DNA of 64,000 nucleotides from Limnoperna fortunei (taxonomy: Eukaryota; Mollusca; Bivalvia; Mytilida; Modiolidae): NCBI GenBank assembly GCA_944474755.1, contig OX104111.1, positions 95,894,805 through 95,958,804 of the forward strand. Reading direction: 5' to 3'. The translations under genes were made by a program, and so were the position numbers. Below the pieces are notes generated by a model. The model had not been told where the DNA came from. It did no database searches and saw nothing but the letters and a program-made list of their open reading frames with translations. Shown here piece after piece: positions 11,401 to 25,400 of this stretch (its first letter is position 1; each line of letters begins with the position of its first letter).

Positions 11401-14400
11401 TTTGTGTTTGTATGAGCCTGCATTAAAGCCATTTGTAAATTTAAAGTTCATGGATTGATCATCCTCAATTTGCAAATATATTTCAGAACTTCAGAGGAGA
11501 ATTGAGTTGTTACAGGACTTTGAGATGCCAACAGTTAGTCAGTGTGTCAGAGTCACTAATGATGGACAGTATATCTGTGTTACAGGTAACAGTTAGTCAG
11601 TGTGTCAGTCACTAATGATGGACAGTATATCTGTGTTACAGGTAACAGTTAGTCAGTGTGTCAGAGTCACTAATGATGGACAGTATATCTGTGTTACAGG
11701 TAACAGTTAGTCAGTGTGTCAGAGTCACTAATGATGGACAGTATATCTGTGTTACAGGTAACAGTTAGTCAGTGTGTCAGTCACTAATGATGGACAGTAT
11801 ATCTGTGTTACAGGTAACAGTTAGTCAGTGTGTCAGTGTCACTAATGATGGACAGTATATCTGTGTTACAGGTAACAGTTAGTCAGTGTGTCAGTGTCAC
11901 TAATGATGGACAGTATATCTGTGTTACAGGTAACAGTTAGTCAGTGTGTCAGTCACTAATGATGGACAGTATATCTGTGTTACAGGTAACAGTTAGTCAG
12001 TGTGTCAGTCACTAATGATGGACAGTATATCTGTGTTACAGGTAACAGTTAGTCAGTGTGTCAGTCACTAATGATGGACAGTATATCTGTGTTACAGGTA
12101 ACAGTTAGTCAGTGTGTCAGAGTCACTAATGATGGACAGTATATCTGTGTTACAGGTAACAGTTAGTCAGTGTGTCAGAGTCACTAATGATGGACAGTAT
12201 ATCTGTGTTACAGGTAACAGTTAGTCAGTGTGTCAGTCACTAATGATGGACAGTATATCTGTGTTACAGGTAACAGTTAGTCAGTCTGTCAGTCACTAAT
12301 GATGGACAGTATATCTGTGTTACAGGTAACAGTTAGTCAGTGTGTCAGTCACTAATGATGGACAGTATATCTGTGTTACAGGTAACAGTATTATCAGTGT
12401 GTTAGAGTCACTAATGATGGACAGTATATCTGTGTTACAGGTAACAGTTAGTCAGTGTGTCAGTGTCACTAATGATGGACAGTATATCTGTGTTACAGGT
12501 AACAGTTAGTCAGTGTGTTAGAGTCACTAATGATGGACAGTATATCTGTGTTACAGGTAACAGTTAGTCAGTGTGTCAGTCACTAATGATGGACAGTATA
12601 TCTGTGTTACAGGTAACAGTTAGTCAGTGTGTCAGTCACTAATGATGGACAGTATATCTGTGTTACAGGTAACAGTATTATCAGTGTGTCAGTCACTAAT
12701 GATGGACAGTATATCTGTGTTACAGGTAACAGTTAGTCAGTGTGTCAGTCACTAATGATGGACAGTATATCTGTGTTACAGGTAACAGTTAGTCAGTGTG
12801 TCAGTCACTAATGATGGACAGTATATCTGTGTTACAGGTAACAGTTAGTCAGTGTGTCAGAGTCACTAATGATGGACAGTATATCTGTGTTACAGGTAAC
12901 AGTTAGTCAGTGTGTCAGTCACTAATGATGGACAGTATATCTGTGTTACAGGTAACAGTTAGTCAGTGTGTCAGTCACTAATGATGGACAGTATATCTGT
13001 GTTACAGGTAACAGTTAGTCAGTGTGTCAGTCACTAATGATGGACAGTATATCTGTGTTACAGGTAACAGTATTATCAGTGTGTTAGAGTCACTAATGAT
13101 GGACAGTATATCTGTGTTACAGGTAACAGTTAGTCAGTGTGTCAGTCACTAATGATGGACAGTATATCTGTGTTACAGGTAACAGTTAGTCAGTGTGTCA
13201 GTCACTAATGATGGACAGTATATCTGTGTTACAGGTAACAGTATCATGAGTGTGTCAGTCACTAATTCACACACTGGGATGAATATTCAAAATATATTTA
13301 TGCTCAGGGGTTGTGTCCCTTATGACACCCAGTGCTTATATTATTAAAATTTATAGGACCATTAAATACCAAGAACCGGTTGTTAAACTAAGAGATAAGA
13401 AATTTAGGAAATAATGCATTGCCAATTTTTCCTGATTTAGTGTATACCTGGTTTTAGAATGCTTTCATGTAATTCTTAAAGTTGCTTAATAGAATTCAAT
13501 AAAATTTATGAATGTGCTTTGAATAACATGAAGCTAAAACTAGTACAAATTTTGTTTAATTTGATGAATAAAAACTGTTCCTGTAGGTGTAGGACCACCA
13601 ATTACTAGGAACAAGTCCCCAGTCTAATGTTCTACATAAAAAATGTACTATTCAACAGATCGTTAACACTGTTGAAGACTATACATGATATCAGAATAAA
13701 TTTTGTACATTTATTTTTTTAATCTGCATATTTTAGGGACCATGAAAATAAGTTTTACAATTGTAATATATAAATTTTGAGAGTTGCTTAAGGACATGCA
13801 CTATTTTTGGACTGAAATTGAAATTTAAAGATTTTTAGACCATACATGTATATACTGATGTCTAGCATATATTATTACATGTACATGTATTTGCAATGAA
13901 AGTAATTTTGTAAGAAGATGACCCATTGCAGATTTTGTTAAGCCACATGTTGCTTTATTTGAAATGAACGTAAATTGTATATGAAAAGTAAAAAATCATG
14001 AAATTTAATAAACCGGTAGACAAATTGGGGAAAAACAATACTGGTATTTCACCTTTATCAAAATCTGTTTTCTATATGGTGGGTCAAAATAAAAAAATAA
14101 AAAAGTTTTTTTTTTTATTTCTAACTACCCACCAATAATGTTGCATACTCATATCTTCCCAGATGTTTTTACGTTTTTATGTTGAAAAGCGGGGGGTATA
14201 TAGTGTTCATGGTGTCCGTCTGTCCTTCCGTCCGTCCGTCCGTTACACTTTCTATTATTTGCAACTCCTCCTACACCACTGAAAGGAATTTGATGAAACT
14301 TACACAGAATCTTTGTCTCATAGTGCCATTGTGCAGGAGATATTTAACATTTTGATCGGAATGATATTAGGGGTTTCCCATAGAAAAACATGGACTTTGT

Positions 14401-17400
14401 CATTGACCTAAGGGGGTCCCTATCTCTTATGTGCAACTCCTCCTACACCACTGAATGGAATTTAATGAAACTTACACAGAATGCTTGTCACATAGTGCCA
14501 TTGTGCAGGAGATATTAAACATTTTGATCGGATCGATATTTGGGGTTTCCCATAGAAAAACATGGACATTGTCATTGACCTAAGGGGGGCCTCATCTCTT
14601 ATGTGCAACTCCTCCTACACCACTGAATGGAATTTAAAGAAACTTACACAGCATCCTTGTCACATAGTGCCATTGTGCAGGAGATATTAAACATTTTGAT
14701 CGGATCGATATTTGGGGTTTCCCATAGAAAAACATGGACATTGTCATTGACCTAAGGGGGTCCTCATGTCTTATGTGCAACTCCTCCTACACCACTGAAT
14801 GGAATTTGTTGAAACTTACACAGAATCCTTGTCACATAGTGCCATTGTGCAGGAGATATTTATTATTTTGATCGGAATGATATTTGGGGTTTCCCATAGA
14901 ACAACATGGACTGTCATTGACAAAAGGGGATACCCATTTCTTATGTGCGACTCCTCCTACACCACTAAATGGAATTTGATGAAACTTACACAGAATGTTG
15001 TCACATATTGCCACTGTGCACTAGATATATAACATTTCGATTGGAATGATATTTGGGGTTTCCCATAGAAAAACATGGACTTTGTCATGGACATAAGGGA
15101 TACCCATCTCTTATGTGCAACTCATTCCTACACCACTGAATGGAATTTGTTGAAACTTACACAGAATCCATGTCACATAGTGCCATTGTGCAGGAGATAT
15201 TTAACATTTTGATCGGAATGATATTTGGGGTTTCCCATAGAAAAACATGGAGTTTGTAATGGACATAATGGGATACCCATCTTTTATTTACAATTCCTCC
15301 TACACCACTGAATGGAATTTGTTGAAACTTATACAGAATCTTGGTCACATATTGCCATTGTGCATTGGATATTAAACATTTTTATCAGAATATTATTGGA
15401 GGTTTGCCATAGAAAAACATGGACTTTGTCATTGACATAGGGCATGCCATTCTTTGGGGGATTGGGGAGGGTTACATGTATTATCTGCAATTTCGCCTTC
15501 ACGTTTAACTAGATAAAGTTTCAATTTCATAATTAAGAACACCTGAATTTTCAAAGTAATTGTGAAGCGGGGGGTATCAATGGTGAGCATTGCTCACAGG
15601 TGTTTTTACTCTAGTTTATTTTTGCTTTTTGGTTATTGGCATCCATGAACTGCGAGCGGATGTCATTTAGTTTATTAATAAAAAAATTAAAGGTTACCTA
15701 CCTAACAAAAGTTGAAAGTATGGGTAGTGAAAGGGGAAACAAAAATTTTTTAAATGTTTTTAAAGTGTTTTTTTAACTGTTACAATTTTATTGCCAATAG
15801 GCCATGTAAAGTGCCACTTAAACGCTTATCATACATTAACTTTTACTCATGTCTGTACGTCTGTCCATTGTACGTACATCCGTATGAATTGCCGTCGAGC
15901 TTTTCTCAGAAACCGTACATGAAAACAATTTGAAATTTGGCAGGTTGGTTCAGTATCACAGGTTGTACATCCTAAGCTACTTTCAGACCTTTCGGACAAT
16001 TACTTCCTGTTTGGGACTTCATTTGTAGGTCCGTACGTCTGTCTGTACAAATTTCTGTCAAGCTTTTCTCTGAAGCCGTACATGAGAACAATTTGAAAAG
16101 CAGGGTGGTTCAGTATCGCAAGTTGTAAGTCACAAGCGACTTTCAGACCTGTTGGACAACTACTTCCTGTTTGGAACTTCATTTGTACATATGTCCGTCT
16201 GTCTGTACGAATTTCCATCAAGGTTTTCTCATGATCAGAAACCATACATGAGAACAATTTGATATTTGGCAGGGTGGTTCAGTATCACAACTTGTACGTC
16301 CTAAGCGACTTTCAGACCTGTTGGACAACTTCTTCCTGTTTGGGACTTCATCTATGTCCCATGGACACATTCTTCGATTTTTTTTATTACCATTTATCTG
16401 CAATTGCTTCATAGACATCCCCTTCCTCTTCAAATCACCTTCTCACACCTCACTCAGGAACTGTGCAGGTCCCTGACTGAAATGTTAATTGATCTATTAA
16501 AACAGATGTTACAATACATGTACAATAAAATAACTGTTGGTCAAATCTCTATATTTGTCCTCAAAAATCACGGAGTAAATGTTGATTAAACTTTAAATGG
16601 TTTTGAATTTTCTTCTACAACAACTTCTTGCACTTTCCATCCATAAAAGAAAATTTGGATTTCTTTTCAGTGCAATTATGTTAAATGCAAGGAGTTCATA
16701 TATTTTTTAATTACATCATTTTCATTATAACTCAGTTGAATGATTACACTCATGGGAATTTCTAGTTAATAAACAGGAATGTTTGTATGCAGTGCAGAAC
16801 GGTTACATACACTGTAGGAGAATCCGTGTAAACATCCAGCAGAACAGTTGGTAAGGCAATATCTGACATGAATCTACATGTACTAGCTGGTATTTCCTAT
16901 TAAAACAATCAGAAATAAGATGGTTTAATTCCCTTGTACTTTAAAACAATTAAATTGATTGTGTAATAATGTTACTTGTGCTTGCCATATGAATAATTTG
17001 GTTATCTAAAAATATTTTTTTGAAGTGTTGATTTCCATGACATTTTACCTTCTGAATGACATTATGATGAAAAAGAACCAACATCTTTAAGCCTGTTATA
17101 GCAGTTATAAAGTAATAATATTAGTATAAATAAATAAAAAATGTTGACAGAATTTTGTTTACTTTTTTGCATTCACAGTTTTATTATTGGAGCTTTGATA
17201 GTGCCATAGACATTTATTTAAATTTACCAAAACTAAAATGCATTTAATTACATTGATGTTACCAGAAATGATGAAATGATGTAATCAGAATTTAATCTGT
17301 ATCCAAGATTAAATAGTTGACAGTTTGTGTGACAAATTTAAAGCCAGTATAATGCCATTGACTTTAATTTCCTACAAAATGAATTTTTGTCTAAAATTGG

Positions 17401-19424
17401 ATTTAAAATTTCATTTATCTTCTGTAGTTGACTGACATTTATTTTAAACAATCACAAATTGGAGAAACAATTAAGAAAATAGAGCACTTGCATAAAATGT
17501 GGCTACTTATATGTCCTGTTGTACCCAGATTTTATTCATCTGAGATTCCCAATGTAAATGGTGTATTTTTCCAACAGTTCTGATAGATATACAAAAGGAT
17601 GGTTGTAGTCATTATAATGATATAAATAATGAAAAAAAAAAATTAAAGTTTAGAATCCAACTTGCTGTCCATTAAGTTTGTTTGAACAAAAGATTTTCTG
17701 TTACTAGTATGCTTTATGAATTATTGGGTATAATAAGTTTAACATAAAAATAACATGGTGGATACAGTTATTGTAAAGCTTAGAGAGAAGTCCAATGTCT
17801 GTTGTCATTTTGATGTTTGTTTGGGTTGAAACAATTCAGTTTATTGTCGCTAAAACCTTTTCATGGAATGTCACAGCATGTGCATGGTTAAAGAGGTACA
17901 TTAAGCTATGATGTAAGGAGAGTAATGTTTATATTTCTGAATCACTGTAACATTAGCTATGATATTTAGGCAGTGTTTGTGATTTATTGAATAGAAATTC
18001 ATCCATGTTGTTTCTATTTATATATATATGAAAATCTTTACAAAAATTCCCCCCCCCCCTCTTTCCACTTTTCTTATGTCAAATTTCCTCACAGATTTTG
18101 AAAGAAAATTCATGCTTTACATTTTCTTGCCAAGCTACCAGTAAATTTACCATAACTTGCATTTTTAGGCTAAAGCATCAAGACATGTAAAATTCAAGCA
18201 AAATAACTGAAACATAAATAATTATTGCATTCATTAAAACTTTTAAAAATAACCATAGCAACCAATTTCTTTGTTACTATCACAGTACTTAATTGTGCGA
18301 AATTAAGAAACAGTAGAATGATACTTTAAATGCTGGTTAATTTTATTGTGTCCATTTGAGTATTACACATTTTATCTGTGTGTTATAGGTACATACAAAC
18401 CAAGAATAAAGTGTTATGATGCAGCACAGATGTCAATGAAGTTTGAGAGAGGTCTAGATGCTGATGTTGTTAAATTTCAGTTCTTATCTGATGACTATTC
18501 AAAGGTTTGTTGTGTGTTAAGAAATGTTTCAGTCATAACATTCAGTGAGGGTTTAAATTTGAAATCTGGTAACTTAAAATGGCAGCAGTGTTGATAATGT
18601 TATTGTTATACTAGTAGTGCTTTTTTTCTAAAAATGAAGAACAAGATGAATACTTTGTTATATTGAGGAAAGAAGATTTTGGAAAATTGTGTGGTTCATT
18701 AAATAAAGTTGATTTTTTATTACAGTTGATTACTAACTGTAAGTTTATCACTTAGAATGGATTGTTATAGACATACAGTATGCCGATGAAATCTATACAT
18801 TCACCATCTTAGGTCATGATCAATGTTGTATCCTGAGCTTTTACCATCAACTTTTCATATTCGATTCTCACTGCAGACAGGGTGTACTCCACTCCAATCT
18901 TAATTGACGAGGATTGCCAGTTTTCCTACCACAGGTTGGGTTTTTTTTCAGAGTACTCCGCCTTTCTCCCCCAATAAAAACTGGGCACCATGATATAGCT
19001 GAAAAATTGCTGAAAGTGGCGTTAAACAACATCAAACAAACAACAACAAACGAAACCACATAATAAAATTGGACCAAATTTAGTATGAATTGTATTTGAT
19101 GGTGCACTTCCAATTTTCATGCAATACCCCTCCTCCATCCAAGATGGTAGGCAGTAGTAAAAATAAGAATTTAAACGTAACTGAATTTAACTCAAACTTG
19201 ATTGTTTGTTTGAAGTTTTACACCTCTTTGATAAAAAAAGATAGGACTGCAAGGGAAATTCTTGGGAATTTCTGGAACAAAAAATTAATAAGGGACACTA
19301 TAGGAAATACATGCAAAAACAATTATTGAGAATTTAAAAAAAAATGTATAATATAATATCACAGAATAATCTTATTAAGGTCAAGCAATTTTAAATAAGG
19401 ATGTTGATCCTTATAGTTATACTA

Positions 19425-19458
<34 letters not shown>

Positions 19459-22400
19459 CACATCCCTTGTAGGCACAACTCCTCCTAAACCGCTTGATGA
19501 AATTGAATGAAACTTAGAATATTAGAATAGAGGAAGTACATTATATGTAGATGTGCATGAAGGATTTTTTTTACCTCGGATATCATTAAGGGGAGATATT
19601 GGACTTGAAAGAGAAGCGGGGGGTGGGGTTCATTAAAACACAGACTTGTTCAGCAGTTACAGGCTCTTTGCATTATTTAGTTTAGCACTGTATTTTTCAG
19701 ACATATTTGTACTTTAAAAATAACAAAATAGAAGAATATTACAGAATTAAGGTGTCAGCTGTTTTCTAAAAAGTAATTATTTCATTGTTTTCGTTTTAGA
19801 TTATCTTTTTACAAAATGATAGATACATAGAATTTCACTCCCAGTTTGGTCGATACTACAGATTACGTATCCCTAAGTATGGCAGGGATATAGCTTATCA
19901 CCCAGTTACTTGTGATTTATATGTAGCTGGAGTCAGGTAACTAAATTTGGCAGAGATATAGCATATCACCTGGTTACCTGTGATTTATTTGTAGCTGGAG
20001 TCGGGTAACTAAATTTGGCAGCGATATAGCTTATCACCTGGTTACCTGTGATTTATTTGTAGCTGGAGTGAGGTAACTAAGTATGGCAGCGATATAGCTT
20101 ATCACCCGGTTACTTGTGATTTATATGTAGCTGAAGTCAGTAAGGAAATCTTATGGAAGCATATTTGGTGTAATTCATTTTTAACCTTTGCTTGGAAAAA
20201 ATAAGTGAAATATGTATAAACTGTCTATTAACATCACTGGCAAGTTGCAGTCGCAAAAATAATTTGTTAAAAAATGTCCTAGTGAAAGTATTCATGCCAC
20301 ATTGAATAGTTAGAGTATGTGGTAAAAGATTTGATGTGGATTTATTAAAGTTAAGGCAAGGCTTTAAAGAAGGAAAGGCTTGTTATCTGTCATTCATTAC
20401 GAAACTAAATGCTATATATAGGAGTTTATTGATGTGTAAACTAAAAAACTGAATATGGAATTTTCATCATTAAAAACTGAATGCCAAAAGTTTAAGGAAA
20501 AAAAGACTGTGTGGACACACATTTACAAAATTGAATTATCAACATGTAAAACTGTGATTGAATACTAGTAATGATTGATAGTTACCATCCTGTAAGCAAT
20601 ACTTCAGCTTTTAGAAATAAGATTAATTACTTTATTTCAGTCAGGAGATCTACAGACTTAATTTAGAACAAGGCAGATTTTTAAATCCTTTGACAACGAA
20701 TGCAAGGTAGAGTTTGTTTTTAAGCATTATTTATTTTACATTATTTTTTATACCCCCCCCCCCCCCCCCCTACAAACTTGTTTTGGGGGGGGGTATATAG
20801 GAATCTGTCTGTCCGTCCGTCCGTCCGTCCGTCCACATCTCTTGTAAGCGCTTCTCCTCCTAAACTGCTTGACAAATTGTGATGAAACTTTACATGAAGG
20901 AAGTACATTATATGTAGATGTGCATGAAGAATTTTTCGTCGCTGTCTGATATTATTCAGGGGAGATAATTGGACTTAGACTTTTAAAATATAGTATTCAG
21001 TGTGAGACCTTGTAAGCACAACTCCTCCTAAACCGTTTGACAGATTTTGATTAAACTTTACATAAGGAAGTACATCATATGTAGATGTGCATGAAGAATT
21101 TTCGTTGCTGTCGGATATTATTCAGGGGAGATAATTGGACTTGAAGCGAAGCAGGGGTATCCCTTTATGAGCTTGCTCACAGTCCACACTTGTTTCTCAA
21201 AGATTTAGATCTCTGTTTAATAACAACTGTAGCTTCATGGTTGTTAATTAAATTTGTATATTTCTTACTACTGAGAGATTGTAAAAAGTCTGTCGCTTTG
21301 GTGATTATTGTCCGGTGGTAATAAAATCTTCCCTTAATCAATGAGCCAATTAAAAAGTTTCTTCAGGGTGGTTTAGTTCTTAATGTTAAGGTCATTCATA
21401 ATTATCCACTTGTTTCCAAATCGTGCCAGCCACACATGCCTCAGGGATAGGGTTAAACACTTCTTCATTTTTGCATATGATTTTTTTTATAAAAAGAAAT
21501 TAATGTGGATTTTTGTTTGCTGTCATTTTCATTTAATCTTAAATTAGAAGGATGGTTGTGGAGTGTTTTTATCCCATTGCTGTTGTCTCCATTTTGTTGT
21601 TTTGTTGTTTCCACTGTTGGCATAATAATTTAAAATTGAAATTGAGCTTAAAATTTGGTTTGAATCAAACTACAAAAATCATATATAATAAAAACCAATC
21701 TCTGATATTTTCCGATTGTTGTTTCCAAATTCTGATCTGTTAGTGAAGTTTTATTCTTCCTGGAATTTTAAGTTTTTTGTGGTTTTAGGCCTCCACAAAA
21801 ACCACGAAAATTGATACCCACAAATAAAAATTATTTCACAGTATGACAATAAACTATTTATTTTTTCAGTTATACCTGCACAAGAAAATAATAAAACTTA
21901 ATGGGTCTTTCAAGAGAGTATTAATTCTATACTTAAGTTTAAATTTTTTCAAAAGCAAAGCAAGGTAAGACTCTTGACGTCTTCATCTTGAGACTGATTA
22001 TACATACATGTAAGTATTCCCCCCAATTTTCTGGTGCAAGAAAGTGGTGCTAACAATTACATAAATGCAGACAATACCATGGTAGTTTGAATGGGTGCAT
22101 TGATCACACCCCCTTTTTACACAAAAAAGTATTGTTATGTAAATCAGATATTTATATTTTAGCCAAATGTATTGTTTCAACTTTAATGTCATATATATAT
22201 CGGACTCATCGAACATAGTTCAGAAAGCTCCAGAAGTGCCCAAAATTGTTCCACATCGCAGGCCCTCAGTGCACCCCTTTTCCCTGTTACTGTGAACTGC
22301 TTCAGCAACTTTTTATGGTTTACATTTTGTACAAATGTATTCAATATGAAAAACTCCGCAAGTTTTTCTTTCTCTCAGGTATGGGATGGTGACTTTTCCA

Positions 22401-25400
22401 AGTGTGGGAGGTGTGGGTCTGAAAAAGTGTATTTTGAGATTTTTTTTCACAAATTAACTAAATCAATTAAAATCTTGGTTTTTAGTCACTATGCTCTTTA
22501 TCTGCATTTGTTTTTATGTAATTTTACAGTGCAGTAAACTGTTGTGAAATAAATCCAGTGCATTATCTCCTTGCCTGTGGAACAGTTATGGTAAGTCTTT
22601 ATTGTCCTTGCCTTTGGAACAGTTATAGTAAGATTTATTGTCCTTGCCTGTGGAACAATGATGGTAAGTCTTTATTATTGTTGCATGTAGAACAGTTGTG
22701 GTAAGTCTTTATTGTCCTTGCCTGTGAAACAGTTATGGTAAGTCTTTATTGTCCTTGCCTGCGGAACAGTTATGGTAAGTTTTTACTGTCCTTGCCTGTG
22801 GAACAGCTATGGTAAGTCTTTATTGTCCTTGCCTGTGGAACAGTTGGTATGGTATGTCTTTTTTCTCTTGGCTGTGGAAGGGGCCTCGGTGGCCTAGTGG
22901 TTAAGGTAGTTCATCTGCTATTGATCACATGGTCTGTTAATACTAAGATTGCAGTTCGGTTCTCACTGCGGGCATGGTGTACTTGACTCCAATCATAATT
23001 GACAAGGATTGCCAGTTTTCTACTGCAGGTTGGGGTTTTTCTCTGGGTACACAGACTTCCTCCCCAATAAAAACTGGATATAGCTGAAAAATTGCTGAAA
23101 TGGCAATAAACATCAACAAAACAAAATCTTGCCTGTGGAACAGTATGCAATATTTTTATTGTCCTTGCCTGTGGAACAGTTATTGTAAGTTTTTATTGAC
23201 CTTGCCTGTGAAACAGTTATTGTAAGATTTTATTGTCCTTGCCTGTGGAACAGTTATTGTAAGTTTTTATTGACCTTGCCTGTGGAACAGTTATAGTAAG
23301 ATTTTATTGTCCTTGCATGTGGAACAGTTGTTGTAAGTTTTTATTGACCTTGCCTGTGGAACAGTTATTTTAAGTTTTATTGTCCATGCCTGTGGAACAG
23401 TTATGGTAAGTCTTTACTGTCCTTGCCTGTGGAACAGTTATGGTAAGTCTTTATTATTGTTGCATGTAGAACAGTTGTGGTAAGTTTTTATTGTTGTTGC
23501 ATGTGGAATAGTTGTGGTAAGTCTTTATTGTTCTTGCCTGTGGAACAGTTATGGTAAGTCTTTATTGTTGTTGCATGTGAAACAGTTGTGGTAAGTCTTT
23601 ATTGTTCTTGCCTGTGGAACAGTTATGGTAAGTCTTTATTGTTGTTGCATGTGGAATAGTTGTGGTAAGTCTTTATTGTTCTTGCCTGTGGAACAGTTAT
23701 GGTAAGTCTTTATTGTTGTTGCATGTGGAACAGTTGCAGTAAGTCTTTATTGTCCTTGCCTGTTCTATAACTTTCAAGATGTACCATCAATAACCACATT
23801 TCCACAGTTAAGTTCTTGCAAAGTAACAGAACCCATTCATTAGATTCAGTTGACCCATTTTATAAGATTTTTTTTGCAAAGTGGTTTAGGTAGTTAGTCA
23901 TTTACTTTTGATCACTGGAATATCTGCACAGAGGTTGCCTGTTTGAGTCTTACTGCAAGCAGGGTGTGCTAGACTTCAACTTTCATTGACAAGATTGCAA
24001 TTTTTCCTACTGAAGATTGTGGAATTTCACTTGGTACTTTAGCTTCCTCTAAACTAAAAATTGCTTTAGTGACATTTAACCCATGCAAACAAAAGTTTAA
24101 AAAAAATGTGTATTTGTAAGAAATTTTTTTTATTATGTCACACTAAGACTAAGCTTCCTGTATTCTCAACATGTATTACACTCACTTCCTAACACAGATT
24201 ATATCAGCTTCTAGTAACTGTTCTACTACTTACCTTTTTTAGCTCACCAGGGTGCCATTTCATAAAGCGATCGTTAGTTTAACGTGCACGTTATCCCATT
24301 TAAATTGCATGGGATAACGTGCATGTTAAGCTAATGATCCCTTTATGAAACGGCACCCTGGATCTTTCCTCTGAAACCACTGGGCCAACTTTTTACAAAT
24401 TCTGCCGCAATCATGCTTAGGGTTCCTAGTTTTAAATTTATATCTAAGGTGTTGATAAACAGACAAAGATGGCCACTGTTACTAAAAATAAAACATGCGT
24501 GTCAAAAATTATAATAGCTATAGAGAAAACCGTTACTTCAAATGGATCAGCACATTTGTGTCTACAATAGTTGCTATTAGTGTGAAGTCGTGTGATGGCT
24601 TCCTGTAGGAGTTATTGCCCTTTAATAATGATTTGTGACAAAATCTTCAATATTTATAATATAACTTGAAAACTATAAGAGCTAGAGTAAAACTGTAACG
24701 GCAAAAATGATCAGCATTACATGTCCTACAATTGACTATTGGTCTGATATTGTTGGATGACTCCTTATATGAGTTATTGCCCTTTAATGTCATTTTTTTT
24801 TAATTAAATTTTCCATTTTTGTCCTGTAACTTAAAATTATAAAAGCTAGAGTGAAACTGTATATGTCTAAAATGATGATCAGCAATACAGTTTTTACAAT
24901 TCACTTAAATGGTCTGAAATTGTCAGATGACTCCTTATAGGAGTTATTACTCTTATATCAATTTTTTAATGAAATTTTCCAGAATCTTCTCCCCTGAAAC
25001 CACTTGGGCATTTTTATACCCAAGCGACGTCATGTTGGAGGGCATTAAGTTTTACTCATGTCTGTCGTCCGTACGAATATCTGTCAAGCTTTCCTCAAAA
25101 ACCGTACATGAGAACAATTTGAAATTTAGCAGGGTGGTTCAGTATCACAAGTTATATATCCTAAGCGACTTTCAGATCTGTTGGACAACTACTTCCTGTT
25201 TGGGACTTCATTTAGCGGCGGCATCTGTGTCACATGGACACATTCTTCAATTTTTTTGTTTTAAACTTGGCCACAATCCTCATTGGGGTGTTTTACCTAG
25301 TGTGTTGATCTATGGTCACTCGTACTCAAGAACCTAGGTGTCAACACACGTTTTTGGTCAATATCTGAAACATATAAACTTTTACAAATGTTCTTATTAG

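Noticed and set aside
11531..13266. CRISPR-like array (regular repeats)
   Set aside because: There are no unique spacers, the unit is exon-derived, and the DNA is plainly eukaryotic.
14799..15348. Short frames on both strands repeated again at 27436-27985
   Set aside because: They lie in the two copies of a non-coding tandem element, are open on both strands, and have no domain.
22292..22537. 81-codon frame overlapping NOL10 exon 7
   Set aside because: It enters exon 7 in the wrong frame and ends at once; the conserved protein uses a different phase from the 22529 acceptor.
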